In this document: positions 48,368 through 54,741 of the stretch, piece by piece
How positions within the stretch are numbered: position 1 is the first letter of the stretch
How the letters are laid out: each line of letters starts with the position of its first letter
Assembly: GCA_004293725.1 (NCBI GenBank)
Contig: REAW01000036.1
Coordinates: 1-54,805 of the forward strand
DNA length: 54,805 nucleotides
Direction: 5' to 3'
Origin: Curvibacter sp.
GTDB lineage: Bacteria; Pseudomonadota; Gammaproteobacteria; Burkholderiales; Burkholderiaceae_C
The notes under the pieces: model-generated
The model's input: the letters and a program-made list of their open reading frames with translations, nothing else
Databases searched by the model: none
Told to the model about the DNA's origin: nothing
Translations under genes and position numbers: made by a program

Positions 48368-48567
48368 ACCAGCCCGCGCCGCTCACGTGTCTTTTTCAGG
48401 TCCTTTGCCGGGTCTGGTTGCAACGGCATTTTTTCAACTATCTTGCGCATCTTTTTAAAGGCACGCGCAAACGCTTCCGGGTTCCCAGGATTGGAAAAAA
48501 TGACAGGGCAATCATCGCGCCTCAGCTCAATGATTTTTTTAACTTGCACAGCGTTGACGGTTTGCAT
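48364..48567 (-). CDS. Antitoxin of the PIN-domain toxin
   Basis: A 67-residue protein from the ATG at 48567, chosen for a strong GGAGG seven bases upstream; in-frame codons further upstream lack one. The N-terminus MQTVNAVQVKKIIELRRDD CP resembles a Phd/VapB-type DNA-binding segment, and the basic C-terminus (DPAKDLKKTRERRGLV) would contact the toxin. It overlaps the toxin start by four bases. Confidence 0.75.
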   Translation of the reverse strand: MQTVNAVQVKKIIELRRDDCPVIFSNPGNPEAFARAFKKMRKIVEKMPLQPDPAKDLKKTRERRGLV

Positions 48568-48623
48568 GGATTTCCCTCCGGCCTTCATTTTAGCGCCGCA
48601 GAGAATATCCACGATCGTCTGCA

Positions 48624-48719
48624 CTATTTGCGCTTTTGAAATTGCCCGTTCGACTTGCGCGGAGGCGTGCGCTTGGTGGTCTTGGACTTACGGGCTGGTT
48701 TGCGTTTTTTGGTGGCCAT
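48624..48719 (-). CDS. 31-residue highly basic phage peptide
   Basis: The frame MATKKRKPARKSKTTKRTPP is followed by 11 further residues ending FQKRK. About half the residues are Lys or Arg. GGAG is present upstream and the gene lies five bases after the preceding small gene. Such peptides may condense DNA or bind the membrane in the virion. It is too short to assign by homology. Confidence 0.6.
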   Translation of the reverse strand: MATKKRKPARKSKTTKRTPPRKSNGQFQKRK

Positions 48720-48724
48720 GGTGG

Positions 48725-48865
48725 CTACTCCCATTGCTTTTTAATCCAGGCTTTGAGTGCTGGAAATTGACTCATGAGGACAGCCGCCAGGATGGCGCCG
48801 CCGACCACAATCAAGCCCTCGCGCGCCACTTCGGGCACGCTGGGCAGGAACTTGGGTTTACTCAC
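48725..48865 (-). CDS. 46-residue single-span membrane protein (phage)
   Basis: A GTG-started frame overlapping the upstream gene's TGA (GTGA). One transmembrane helix (GLIVVGGAILAAVLM) lies between a proline-rich N-terminus and a basic C-terminus (KAWIKKQWE). Small membrane proteins of this kind line the internal vesicle of PM2-like virions; a lysis role is the alternative. Confidence 0.65.
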   Translation of the reverse strand: MSKPKFLPSVPEVAREGLIVVGGAILAAVLMSQFPALKAWIKKQWE

Positions 48866-49038
48866 TTTTGGCGCCCGGTTAGTTGGTCTATGCGGTCATT
48901 GGCTTTTTGGGCCGCAGCCAGGGCATTGGTGCTGCGCTCGTGCAAGGTGGCCAGGTCCGCACGTATGGCCGTATAGGCACCCACGCCGGAGCCCAGCGCC
49001 ACAACCACCGACAGCACGAATTCAGCCGTGAATTTCAC
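48862..49038 (-). CDS. 58-residue membrane protein with helical tail (phage)
   Basis: A GTG start overlaps the upstream stop by four bases. Residues about 5-25 form a membrane helix (TAEFVLSVVVALGSGVGAYTAI) and the rest a charged amphipathic, possibly coiled helix (HERSTNALAAAQKANDRIDQ). The shape resembles an inner-membrane spanin or a virion membrane protein. It lies between the holin-like gene and other small membrane genes. Confidence 0.65.
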   Translation of the reverse strand: MKFTAEFVLSVVVALGSGVGAYTAIRADLATLHERSTNALAAAQKANDRIDQLTGRQK

Positions 49039-49205
49039 TTTGCGTCAGGGATCAAAGCCGCAGCAATGGCCACTGCACCGGTTACCACTTGGGCAGCCAG
49101 GTCCACGGTGCCAGGTGGCAGGCCGACCATCACGCCAATGACGGACAGGCCCGCCAGGGTGGACGGCTCACGCAGGCGCGCAGCAAGGTATTTGAGGATT
49201 TTCAT
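49035..49205 (-). CDS. 56-residue holin-like protein (phage)
   Basis: Two hydrophobic segments separated by a short loop follow the motif LREPSTLAGLSVIGVMVGLPPG. The REPSTxxG signature is common in small phage holin-like proteins of proteobacterial phages. GGAG lies nine bases before the ATG at 49205. It overlaps the next gene by four bases and lies two genes downstream of the transglycosylase, so a lysis function is likely. Confidence 0.7.
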   Translation of the reverse strand: MKILKYLAARLREPSTLAGLSVIGVMVGLPPGTVDLAAQVVTGAVAIAAALIPDAK

Positions 49206-49222
49206 GGCGGGTTTCTCCAGGG

Positions 49223-49618
49223 TTAAAAGTAGTTGTAATTCATGTCACCACCGGACACCGGGTCCGACGCCGTGACGGTTATTTGGTTGCCGGAAATGCT
49301 GACCGGCTTGGTGATTTCTCGCACCTTCTTGGCAGTGCCTGGGTTCATTACGTCAAACAGCCAGCCGCCCAGGGTCCACGATCCATCCGCGTTCTTTCCC
49401 GGCCCGTCTGAGCTGGTAACGACGTTGCTTCCGACCCAGTTAGCACCCCTGTAAATCACGTTGTTGCCGCTGTTGGGGTTGATGCCATCCAGCACCGCGC
49501 CGGCCGCCACACCGGCCGCGCCGCTTACCTTGCGCACAGCCACAACACCCAGCACGATCAGCACCGCGCCCACGCCTAGCTTGATCATCAGATCACCTGA
49601 TACAGGACTTGTTTTCAT
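49223..49618 (-). CDS. 131-residue phage protein with N-terminal membrane helix
   Basis: A transmembrane helix at about residues 11-30 (MIKLGVGAVLIVLGVVAVRK) is followed by a Gly/Ala linker and a soluble, Asn/Gly-rich domain ending DPVSGGDMNYNYF. Its start overlaps the stop of the transglycosylase gene by four bases. It is probably a virion membrane protein. No family is recognised. Confidence 0.7.
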   Translation of the reverse strand: MKTSPVSGDLMIKLGVGAVLIVLGVVAVRKVSGAAGVAAGAVLDGINPNSGNNVIYRGANWVGSNVVTSSDGPGKNADGSWTLGGWLFDVMNPGTAKKVREITKPVSISGNQITVTASDPVSGGDMNYNYF

Positions 49619-50304
49619 GCGAGTGCACCCCCGGCCTGTTTGTAGGCGTTCAATACAAATTGTTGTGATCGTTCCGGTTGGTTGACGCCTGCACCTGGCA
49701 AGCTGGCCCAGCGCCGCCGCGCCACGGCCACCGCCTGGCTAAAGCGTCCGGCCTTGACGTGCGACAACGCGCCGTCAAGGTCCAAGAGGAACACCGCGAA
49801 GGCGTCTTGTGTCTCAGGGTTAAACCCGCTCACGTTGTAGCCATTGAGCAGCGCCCATGCCCTGAATGGGACTTGGTAGCCGATCCACGTTGTGTAGGTG
49901 ATTTGGTAGGCGCCGGACGCACTGGTGCGCAGGGATTTACCGGCCTTGTCCACGTACGTGAAAAACTGTTTTGGGTGGCCGTCCACCTTTAGCGGATCAA
50001 AGGACCGGCCCGCCATGGGCCAGCCAAAAAGCGCACCATATCCGCCCTCTTTTGCTGTGCCCTCCGCCGCCTTGATCACCGACTTGAAGGCCTCCAGGTT
50101 TCGCACCTCGCGCCCCGGGTCCACCTTGGGCAATTGCGCAGGCGTGATGCCCTCCACCGCGTCCGCCGCAAAGCTGTTGCCGGTGTCAGTTCCGGCAGGA
50201 TCGTCCAGCGTAATAACCTCTTCGACGCCCTCGCCCCGGCGCCCCAGCAACAAGGCCGCACCGGCCATGGCCAGGAATCCGGCGAATATGGCTGGGCGGT
50301 TCAT
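49615..50304 (-). CDS. Membrane-anchored GH104 (lambda R-like) lytic transglycosylase
   Basis: A 229-residue protein with an N-terminal membrane helix (AIFAGFLAMAGAALLL) and a C-terminal GH104 domain from about residue 70. The catalytic glutamate is E81 in IKAAEGT, matching SEGT of lambda endolysin. Later markers SASGAYQITYTTW, FNPETQDAFAVFLLD, GALSHVKAGRFSQAV and RWASLPGAG follow the same order as in lambda R. It cleaves peptidoglycan to 1,6-anhydro muropeptides. The anchor suggests a virion-associated enzyme for entry, like P7 of PRD1, or a secreted lysin. Confidence 0.88.
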   Translation of the reverse strand: MNRPAIFAGFLAMAGAALLLGRRGEGVEEVITLDDPAGTDTGNSFAADAVEGITPAQLPKVDPGREVRNLEAFKSVIKAAEGTAKEGGYGALFGWPMAGRSFDPLKVDGHPKQFFTYVDKAGKSLRTSASGAYQITYTTWIGYQVPFRAWALLNGYNVSGFNPETQDAFAVFLLDLDGALSHVKAGRFSQAVAVARRRWASLPGAGVNQPERSQQFVLNAYKQAGGALA

Positions 50305-50987
50305 AGCAGCGTGAAACGCACGGATCGCGCCGCCGCCGCCTCAGCATGGATGCTCTGAAAAAACAATGCAAGCCCAGCCGCCAAGCGGATAGGCCGCGTG
50401 ATGATGCCAGCGCAGTTGTCCGCCGTTGAATAGTCGAAACGCGATGGACTGCAAATGGTCTGCCCATCCACAAAGCCAGAAAGCGCCGTTGCCTTTGCCG
50501 CATAGCGCGCCATCACGCCGCCACGGGTAGCAAACTCACCAGACCAAACAATAGCGCCATTAATGTTGCTTACCGCCGCGAAAACCGTTTCAGTGCCACT
50601 CGCCGCCATGGCCGTTGACGACTGATAAAACCCGCTAGGTTGCTCCACGTTCAAGCTCACGCTTTCCAGCGCCGCCAGCGTTCCTGCATCCAGGCCAAAC
50701 ACGCCGGAGAACGTGTTGTCTTCTACGGTGCCATCACCCCAGGTGAATTTACCGGTGAGCGTGGCGCCCGACAGGTTGCGGATCACCATGCCGTTAATGG
50801 GTTCCTTGAGGTTGACCAGGCGGCCCGGCATCATTTCCACGTCAACATCAGAGCCTGACATGCTCGTCACACGGATCAGCGGAATAGGCCCGCCCGCGTT
50901 TCCTTCATCGTAGCGAAGTACACGAATAATGCCCTGGCGCATGAATACGCCACCGGCACCGATCAGGGAGAAATTTTCTGTTTTCAT
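50301..50987 (-). CDS. 228-residue putative virion protein
   Basis: The ATG at 50987 overlaps the upstream stop (ATGA). The protein is beta-rich, without membrane segments (GIIRVLRYDEGNAGGPIPLI, TLTGKFTWGDGTVEDNTFSG). Its position among structural genes suggests a minor capsid, vertex (penton) or spike protein; this is a guess from context. It ends with a four-base overlap with the transglycosylase gene. Confidence 0.7.
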   Translation of the reverse strand: MKTENFSLIGAGGVFMRQGIIRVLRYDEGNAGGPIPLIRVTSMSGSDVDVEMMPGRLVNLKEPINGMVIRNLSGATLTGKFTWGDGTVEDNTFSGVFGLDAGTLAALESVSLNVEQPSGFYQSSTAMAASGTETVFAAVSNINGAIVWSGEFATRGGVMARYAAKATALSGFVDGQTICSPSRFDYSTADNCAGIITRPIRLAAGLALFFQSIHAEAAAARSVRFTLL

Positions 50988-51412
50988 TTGGTCTTTTTCC
51001 CGTTGGATATCCACAGCAACAGCGCCAGCGCGCCCGCCATGATCAAGGTGGTTTTTCCGCTAGCTTCGTAGGCGCCCTTCAGCTCCATCATGCTTTTTTG
51101 CGACTGCTCTAGCGACTTGGTGGCCAGTGCACCTGCTTGCGCTTGTGCGTTGGTGGCCAGACTGGTTGCACCCACGACGGCCGCTTGCGCCACGTCCGCC
51201 GCCTTTTGCACAGACCCGAGGTCCGTCGTGTTGATGGTGGCACCGTCACCGGCCACGATGGCCCCGCCGTCCGCTACCACGCGCTTGTCTGCTACGTTGG
51301 TTGTGTTGTTGGTGGTTGTGCTGGATTGCTGCGACGATCCGCCACCACTCCCAAAATTCAGGCGCAGGAACGCCAGCACAAATGAGAAGCCGAACAGGTC
51401 AAAGAATTTCAT
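50984..51412 (-). CDS. 142-residue phage membrane protein, Ser/Thr-rich
   Basis: A hydrophobic N-terminus (FFDLFGFSFVLAFL) is followed by a low-complexity Ser/Thr/Asn stretch (GGGSSQQSSTTTNNTTN), a helical Ala-rich part (VAQAAVVGATSLATNAQAQ) and a C-terminal membrane helix (LIMAGALALLLWIS). The ATG at 51412 is chosen; a longer frame to 51484 overlaps the upstream gene. Probably a virion membrane protein. Confidence 0.7.
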   Translation of the reverse strand: MKFFDLFGFSFVLAFLRLNFGSGGGSSQQSSTTTNNTTNVADKRVVADGGAIVAGDGATINTTDLGSVQKAADVAQAAVVGATSLATNAQAQAGALATKSLEQSQKSMMELKGAYEASGKTTLIMAGALALLLWISNGKKTK

Positions 51413-51785
51413 TGTTTTTTTCCAGCGTCCAGCCGTTGCCGCACGGCCTGGCCACATAGCCCAGCGCACAGGCCCGGCGCACAAGTCCAGGGCGCGCAGT
51501 CTGAAAACCCACGCCCACCGCCCGCCACTGCCTGGCCTTTTCCATTGCCCAGGCCAGCACGTCCGCCGTCATGCTCTGGCGCGACTCCGCGCCCGCCGCC
51601 GCTATCCACAGCCGACCGTTTACGGACTTCACGCACAGCACCATGGAGCCCTTGTCCGATATCAGACGCAAACACCAGGCCCCGCGCACCGCCTCCGCCA
51701 ATGTCTCGCGGCCCAATGGGTCCACAAGCCGGAACTTGGACAGGTAGTTGCATGCGTGGCGCTCGCTTAGCGTGTGAGTTTCCAC
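51399..51785 (-). CDS. 128-residue phage protein, possibly GNAT-fold
   Basis: The C-terminal part (AVGVGFQTARPGLVRRACALGYVARPCGNGWTLEK) resembles the last strands of a GNAT acetyltransferase (aromatic-LGY-type ending), but no acetyl-CoA P-loop RxxGxG is clear. The N-terminal METHTLSERHACNYLSKFRLV is unassigned. It overlaps its neighbours by 14 and 19 bases. Its location between membrane genes suggests a virion-assembly or modification role. Confidence 0.6.
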   Translation of the reverse strand: METHTLSERHACNYLSKFRLVDPLGRETLAEAVRGAWCLRLISDKGSMVLCVKSVNGRLWIAAAGAESRQSMTADVLAWAMEKARQWRAVGVGFQTARPGLVRRACALGYVARPCGNGWTLEKNNEIL

Positions 51786-52078
51786 ACCACCACCGCACCC
51801 GCCGCAAACAGCGCAATAGTGACCGGCGACAGGTCCGCCATGGAGCCCATGCCCGCCAGCGTTCCCGCTTGATCACTGCTTGTTTTGCTGATCTTCGCGC
51901 CGTCCGCCCGCGCGCCACTGGTGGCCACGGTGAAGCCTGAAAAGTCCTGATCGTTGTTAAACAGATTTGGCGCGTTCCCACTGGTGGAAATACCCGGCGC
52001 ACCTGGCGCGGCCCTAGCCGCCCCCACTGCGTTCAGGAGTTGCGATCCGGCCTGAATCCACGCAAGGGGTTCAGCCAC
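51767..52078 (-). CDS. 103-residue phage protein with C-terminal membrane helix
   Basis: A polar, Gly/Ala/Ser-rich N-terminal part precedes one C-terminal transmembrane helix (SPVTIALFAAGAVVVWKL) ending in LTR. It lies four bases after the preceding gene and overlaps the next by 19 bases. The layout is that of a small virion membrane protein. Confidence 0.7.
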   Translation of the reverse strand: MAEPLAWIQAGSQLLNAVGAARAAPGAPGISTSGNAPNLFNNDQDFSGFTVATSGARADGAKISKTSSDQAGTLAGMGSMADLSPVTIALFAAGAVVVWKLTR

Positions 52079-52082
52079 GGGG

Positions 52083-52454
52083 TCAGTCCTTTTTGCCGCC
52101 GCTTGTCAGCATCAAGAAGCCCAGCACGCCCGCGCCTATAAGCAACAGGGTGGTTGTGTTGATCTTCTGAGGCACCGACACCAACACAGGCGACTGTGCG
52201 CCGCCCACATAGTTTGGTGGCACGTTTTGGGCTTGGAGTGATGCCGTCTTGTAGTCCACCACACGACCAAAACCATACTTCAACACATCCAACATGCTGG
52301 TTGCACCGCCCGCCAGATTTCCCGGCGCGAAGTTGTCCGCGTAGTTGGTTTCAATGACCACAGGCGGATTGCGCCCGTACGTGCTGTTTTGCGCTACCTT
52401 GGACATGTCGTATCCGCCACGTCCATCCGTTCCGCCACCATCTAAAAATGACAT
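52083..52454 (-). CDS. 123-residue phage protein with C-terminal membrane helix
   Basis: The ATG at 52454 has GGGG six bases upstream and is preferred over the ATG at 52487. A Gly/Asp-rich start (SFLDGGGTDGRGGYDMSKVA) and a Pro-rich middle precede a C-terminal helix (TTLLLIGAGVLGFLMLTS) and a basic end. It follows the capsid gene by 51 bases. Probably a virion membrane protein that ties the capsid to the vesicle. Confidence 0.7.
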   Translation of the reverse strand: MSFLDGGGTDGRGGYDMSKVAQNSTYGRNPPVVIETNYADNFAPGNLAGGATSMLDVLKYGFGRVVDYKTASLQAQNVPPNYVGGAQSPVLVSVPQKINTTTLLLIGAGVLGFLMLTSGGKKD

Positions 52455-52505
52455 GTTTTGCCCCTTGAGGTTGACCATGCCAGGCACGCAGCCTGGCCGC
52501 TTGGT

Positions 52506-53357
52506 TTACAGGTTATAGGGAGCGTCCAGCACTTCAAAGATCATTACGCCGTTGTCAGCCGCCGTGAAGGTTGGAGCGAACTCCAGCGCAGCCGCGTCCG
52601 CCGTGACCAAGGCACCGGACAGGTTGTTGTCAAACACCAGGTCAACCACGAACATGCCGGATTGCGGCACCTTGCGGTATTCCTGTTGCAAGAATTTGTT
52701 ATCGGTGGACAGCAACTCAAACAGCGCATTGGAATTCTTCCGAACCTCAAAGCGACTCAGGTTGGATTCAGCCGTGGCCGTACCGTTGGAGCCGGTGAAG
52801 GTGGCATAGATTCGTTTGATCAGCGCGCCCTTGGGATCAAAGGTGATCTGTTGGCGCCCGCCGTTGGCGAAGCTGTACGGAATCGTTACCAGCTTTTGGA
52901 TCAACTGCGTGTCTTCAATGTCGCGGCCCTGGGGTGGCGTGTAAAACGCATTGGCATACAACGTGGGAGCCACCGCACCACCGGCAATTGTGATGTTTAC
53001 GTACACGTCATCGGTGATTTTTGACATGTCGATGCCGCCGATTTCTCGCGCGGCAATGGTCAAAAAGTCCCGTTCCGTGAAGTCAATGGTCAGGTTTGTT
53101 GCCTGATCAAAAACGCCGCGATATCGGTTGATCATGTCCAGGATCGTGCCAGCCGCCAAGGCGCCTACCGAGTCGATCAGGTACACCCGGCGCGTGCCGA
53201 TCATGATTTCAATTTTGCTGATCAGTGCCTTGGTGAAGGTAGTTCCACCCAGACGCAGCATCAGGCGGTTGAAGGTCAGCGCATAGCGCGGAACTTTGAC
53301 GGTGGCGACTTGACCAGGTGCAATGGGGGAAAAATCGGCAAGGCGTTGGCTAAACAT
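52506..53357 (-). CDS. Double-jelly-roll major capsid protein, PM2 P2-like
   Basis: A 283-residue beta-rich protein. Its C-terminal part (LFELLSTDNKFLQQEYRKVPQ, then GMFVVDLVFDNNLS) corresponds, as I recall the PM2 P2 sequence, to LLKKADNDYILEQYGKAVL followed by IDFMLEGD; P2 is 269 residues. The N-terminal part (IAPGQVATVKVPRYALTFNRLMLRLGGT) resembles the first strands of P2. Such proteins build pseudo-hexagonal trimers in membrane-containing icosahedral capsids. It is the longest gene of the element. Homology is judged by eye only. Confidence 0.75.
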   Translation of the reverse strand: MFSQRLADFSPIAPGQVATVKVPRYALTFNRLMLRLGGTTFTKALISKIEIMIGTRRVYLIDSVGALAAGTILDMINRYRGVFDQATNLTIDFTERDFLTIAAREIGGIDMSKITDDVYVNITIAGGAVAPTLYANAFYTPPQGRDIEDTQLIQKLVTIPYSFANGGRQQITFDPKGALIKRIYATFTGSNGTATAESNLSRFEVRKNSNALFELLSTDNKFLQQEYRKVPQSGMFVVDLVFDNNLSGALVTADAAALEFAPTFTAADNGVMIFEVLDAPYNL

Positions 53358-53394
53358 GTTGGGGCTTTCGTAGTTGCGGGAAAGGTCCGACCGA

Positions 53395-53532
53395 TCAGCC
53401 GACCAGCGCTTTATTCACCAGGGGGGCAGTAAAGCCACTCACCACCGGCGCCTTGCGCAGGAGGTAAATGCCAATGAGTGCGGCCACAGTGGTGATAGCG
53501 CCAGCGATTGCGTACTTTTTAACGTCTTTCAT
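53395..53532 (-). CDS. 45-residue membrane protein (phage)
   Basis: An ATG at 53532 with AAGGA six bases upstream gives a protein with a basic N-terminus (MKDVKKY) and one membrane helix (AIAGAITTVAALIGIYLL), ending NKALVG. It lies between the ATPase and the capsid gene. A longer frame reaches 53601 but lacks a ribosome binding site. Confidence 0.7.
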   Translation of the reverse strand: MKDVKKYAIAGAITTVAALIGIYLLRKAPVVSGFTAPLVNKALVG

Positions 53533-53615
53533 GTCGGTTCCTTGGGTTGAATGGTTGGTGAGAACAGGCCTCAATTCCACCCCCCAGCGCCGTACATTCA
53601 TAGCCTCAAGCCCCG

Positions 53616-53632
53616 TACGTAGCCGCTACGTA
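53616..53632. promoter_or_regulatory. Paired TACGTA palindromes before the capsid operon
   Basis: Two TACGTA sites (53616-53621 and 53627-53632) have centres 11 bases apart, one helical turn, in the 107-base gap between the ATPase and the 45-aa gene. Further copies lie at 54741-54746 and 54781-54786 near the start of the upstream gene. They may be operator half-sites of a phage regulator. Confidence 0.4.
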
Positions 53633-53639
53633 GCCGCCC

Positions 53640-54296
53640 CTATTTGCGGGCCAATTTGACGCGCCCCGCCGTTGCTTTTCCGCCCCGAAAGTCCCTTTCC
53701 ACGTAGTTGATCAGCGTAAATTTGCCCTCTTCATGGGTCTGCAATGCCGATATCAGGCCCACCGACACATCCAACACCGCCGCCATGGCCTGGCGGTCCT
53801 GGGGATAGCGCAGGGTGAAACACCGAACGTAGGTGCACCCGCCCAAAAAGTCCTTATCTACCTTTGCCGGGCGCTGGGTTCCTGCAATGATTTTTAAGCC
53901 ACGGTGTCGCCCTTGCACCGTGCACCGCCGCCACGGTTGCGGCGCATAGCTGGCCGTTGTCACGTCTGAAAGCTCCTCCACCAGCATCACCGCATCACCG
54001 GCCGCAAAGGCGACCCGGCAGAACATGGCGAACTTGTCCGCGTAGTTGGTGGCGTCCGCACCTGGCCAGAAAGCCACGCGGAACGATGCCCCCTTTGCCA
54101 TGGTGGCCAGCACCTCCAGTCGGTCCACCGTGGCCGTGACAAATTCGCCGTATTCGCCCAATGGGTCCCACACCAACAGCCGCTTAGGCTTCAACTCCCG
54201 CAGCGCCGCGCGGATGCTCACGCCCTTACCGCTACCAGTGGCGCCGATGAAGGCGCGGATATCAGGCCGGTTGCTGTTGTTGTGGACTGCTTGCAT
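53640..54296 (-). CDS. Genome-packaging ATPase of the FtsK/HerA type
   Basis: A 218-residue P-loop ATPase. Walker A is GATGSGKG (residues 18-25), Walker B MLVEEL (104-109) with its downstream acidic residues, and a conserved GRHRGLKIIAGTQRPAKV (129-146) corresponds to the sensor motif of PRD1 P9/PM2 P9-like packaging ATPases. It has no C-terminal membrane segment, unlike the Zot proteins of filamentous phages. The predicted job is translocation of DNA into preformed capsids at the vertex. The start overlaps the upstream gene by 35 bases. Confidence 0.85.
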   Translation of the reverse strand: MQAVHNNSNRPDIRAFIGATGSGKGVSIRAALRELKPKRLLVWDPLGEYGEFVTATVDRLEVLATMAKGASFRVAFWPGADATNYADKFAMFCRVAFAAGDAVMLVEELSDVTTASYAPQPWRRCTVQGRHRGLKIIAGTQRPAKVDKDFLGGCTYVRCFTLRYPQDRQAMAAVLDVSVGLISALQTHEEGKFTLINYVERDFRGGKATAGRVKLARK

Positions 54297-54741
54297 GCTT
54301 TGCCAGGTCTATTGCGTTTTGCCGAATGGCTTTGTAGGTGGCGAACGCAGGCCCGCCGATAGCCGCCGCCAACATCACGTACGGCCCGAACTTCTCGAAG
54401 GCTTCTCCCACCCCTACCCCGTGCCGGTTCATGATGGACACCAGGGGCTTAGCGATCCGGCGCAACTTGTCGTCCGACCAGATAGCCACCACCTGGGCCT
54501 CAGTCATCACACCGGCACTGTCAGCCGCTGGCGCGATCATTTCGCGGGCCATTATCAGCATGTCTGTGATGTCCTCTTCGGTGGCCTGGGGCAGCTCTTG
54601 GACTGCATCACCCGCCACACCTGGCGCAGCCGCCATGCCGCCGCCGTCCACGACCTTACCCAGGCCCGCCAGATCGTCCAGGCTCTCCGCCTTGCTGGGG
54701 TCCACGGAGGCCGTGGCCGTATCGTTCGTTTGTTCGTTCAT
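54262..54741 (-). CDS. 159-residue phage protein with C-terminal membrane-like segment
   Basis: An acidic N-terminal half (TDTASVDPSKAESLDDLAGL-like composition) precedes a compact part (VVAIWSDDKLRRIAKPLVSIMNRHGVGVGEAFEKFGPYVMLAAAIGGPAFATYKAI) with a hydrophobic helix near the end and a Gln-rich tail. It is the first gene of the visible minus-strand run and overlaps the ATPase start. I recall no firm family; a virion-assembly or vertex membrane protein is plausible. Confidence 0.65.
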   Translation of the reverse strand: MNEQTNDTATASVDPSKAESLDDLAGLGKVVDGGGMAAAPGVAGDAVQELPQATEEDITDMLIMAREMIAPAADSAGVMTEAQVVAIWSDDKLRRIAKPLVSIMNRHGVGVGEAFEKFGPYVMLAAAIGGPAFATYKAIRQNAIDLAKHASSPQQQQPA

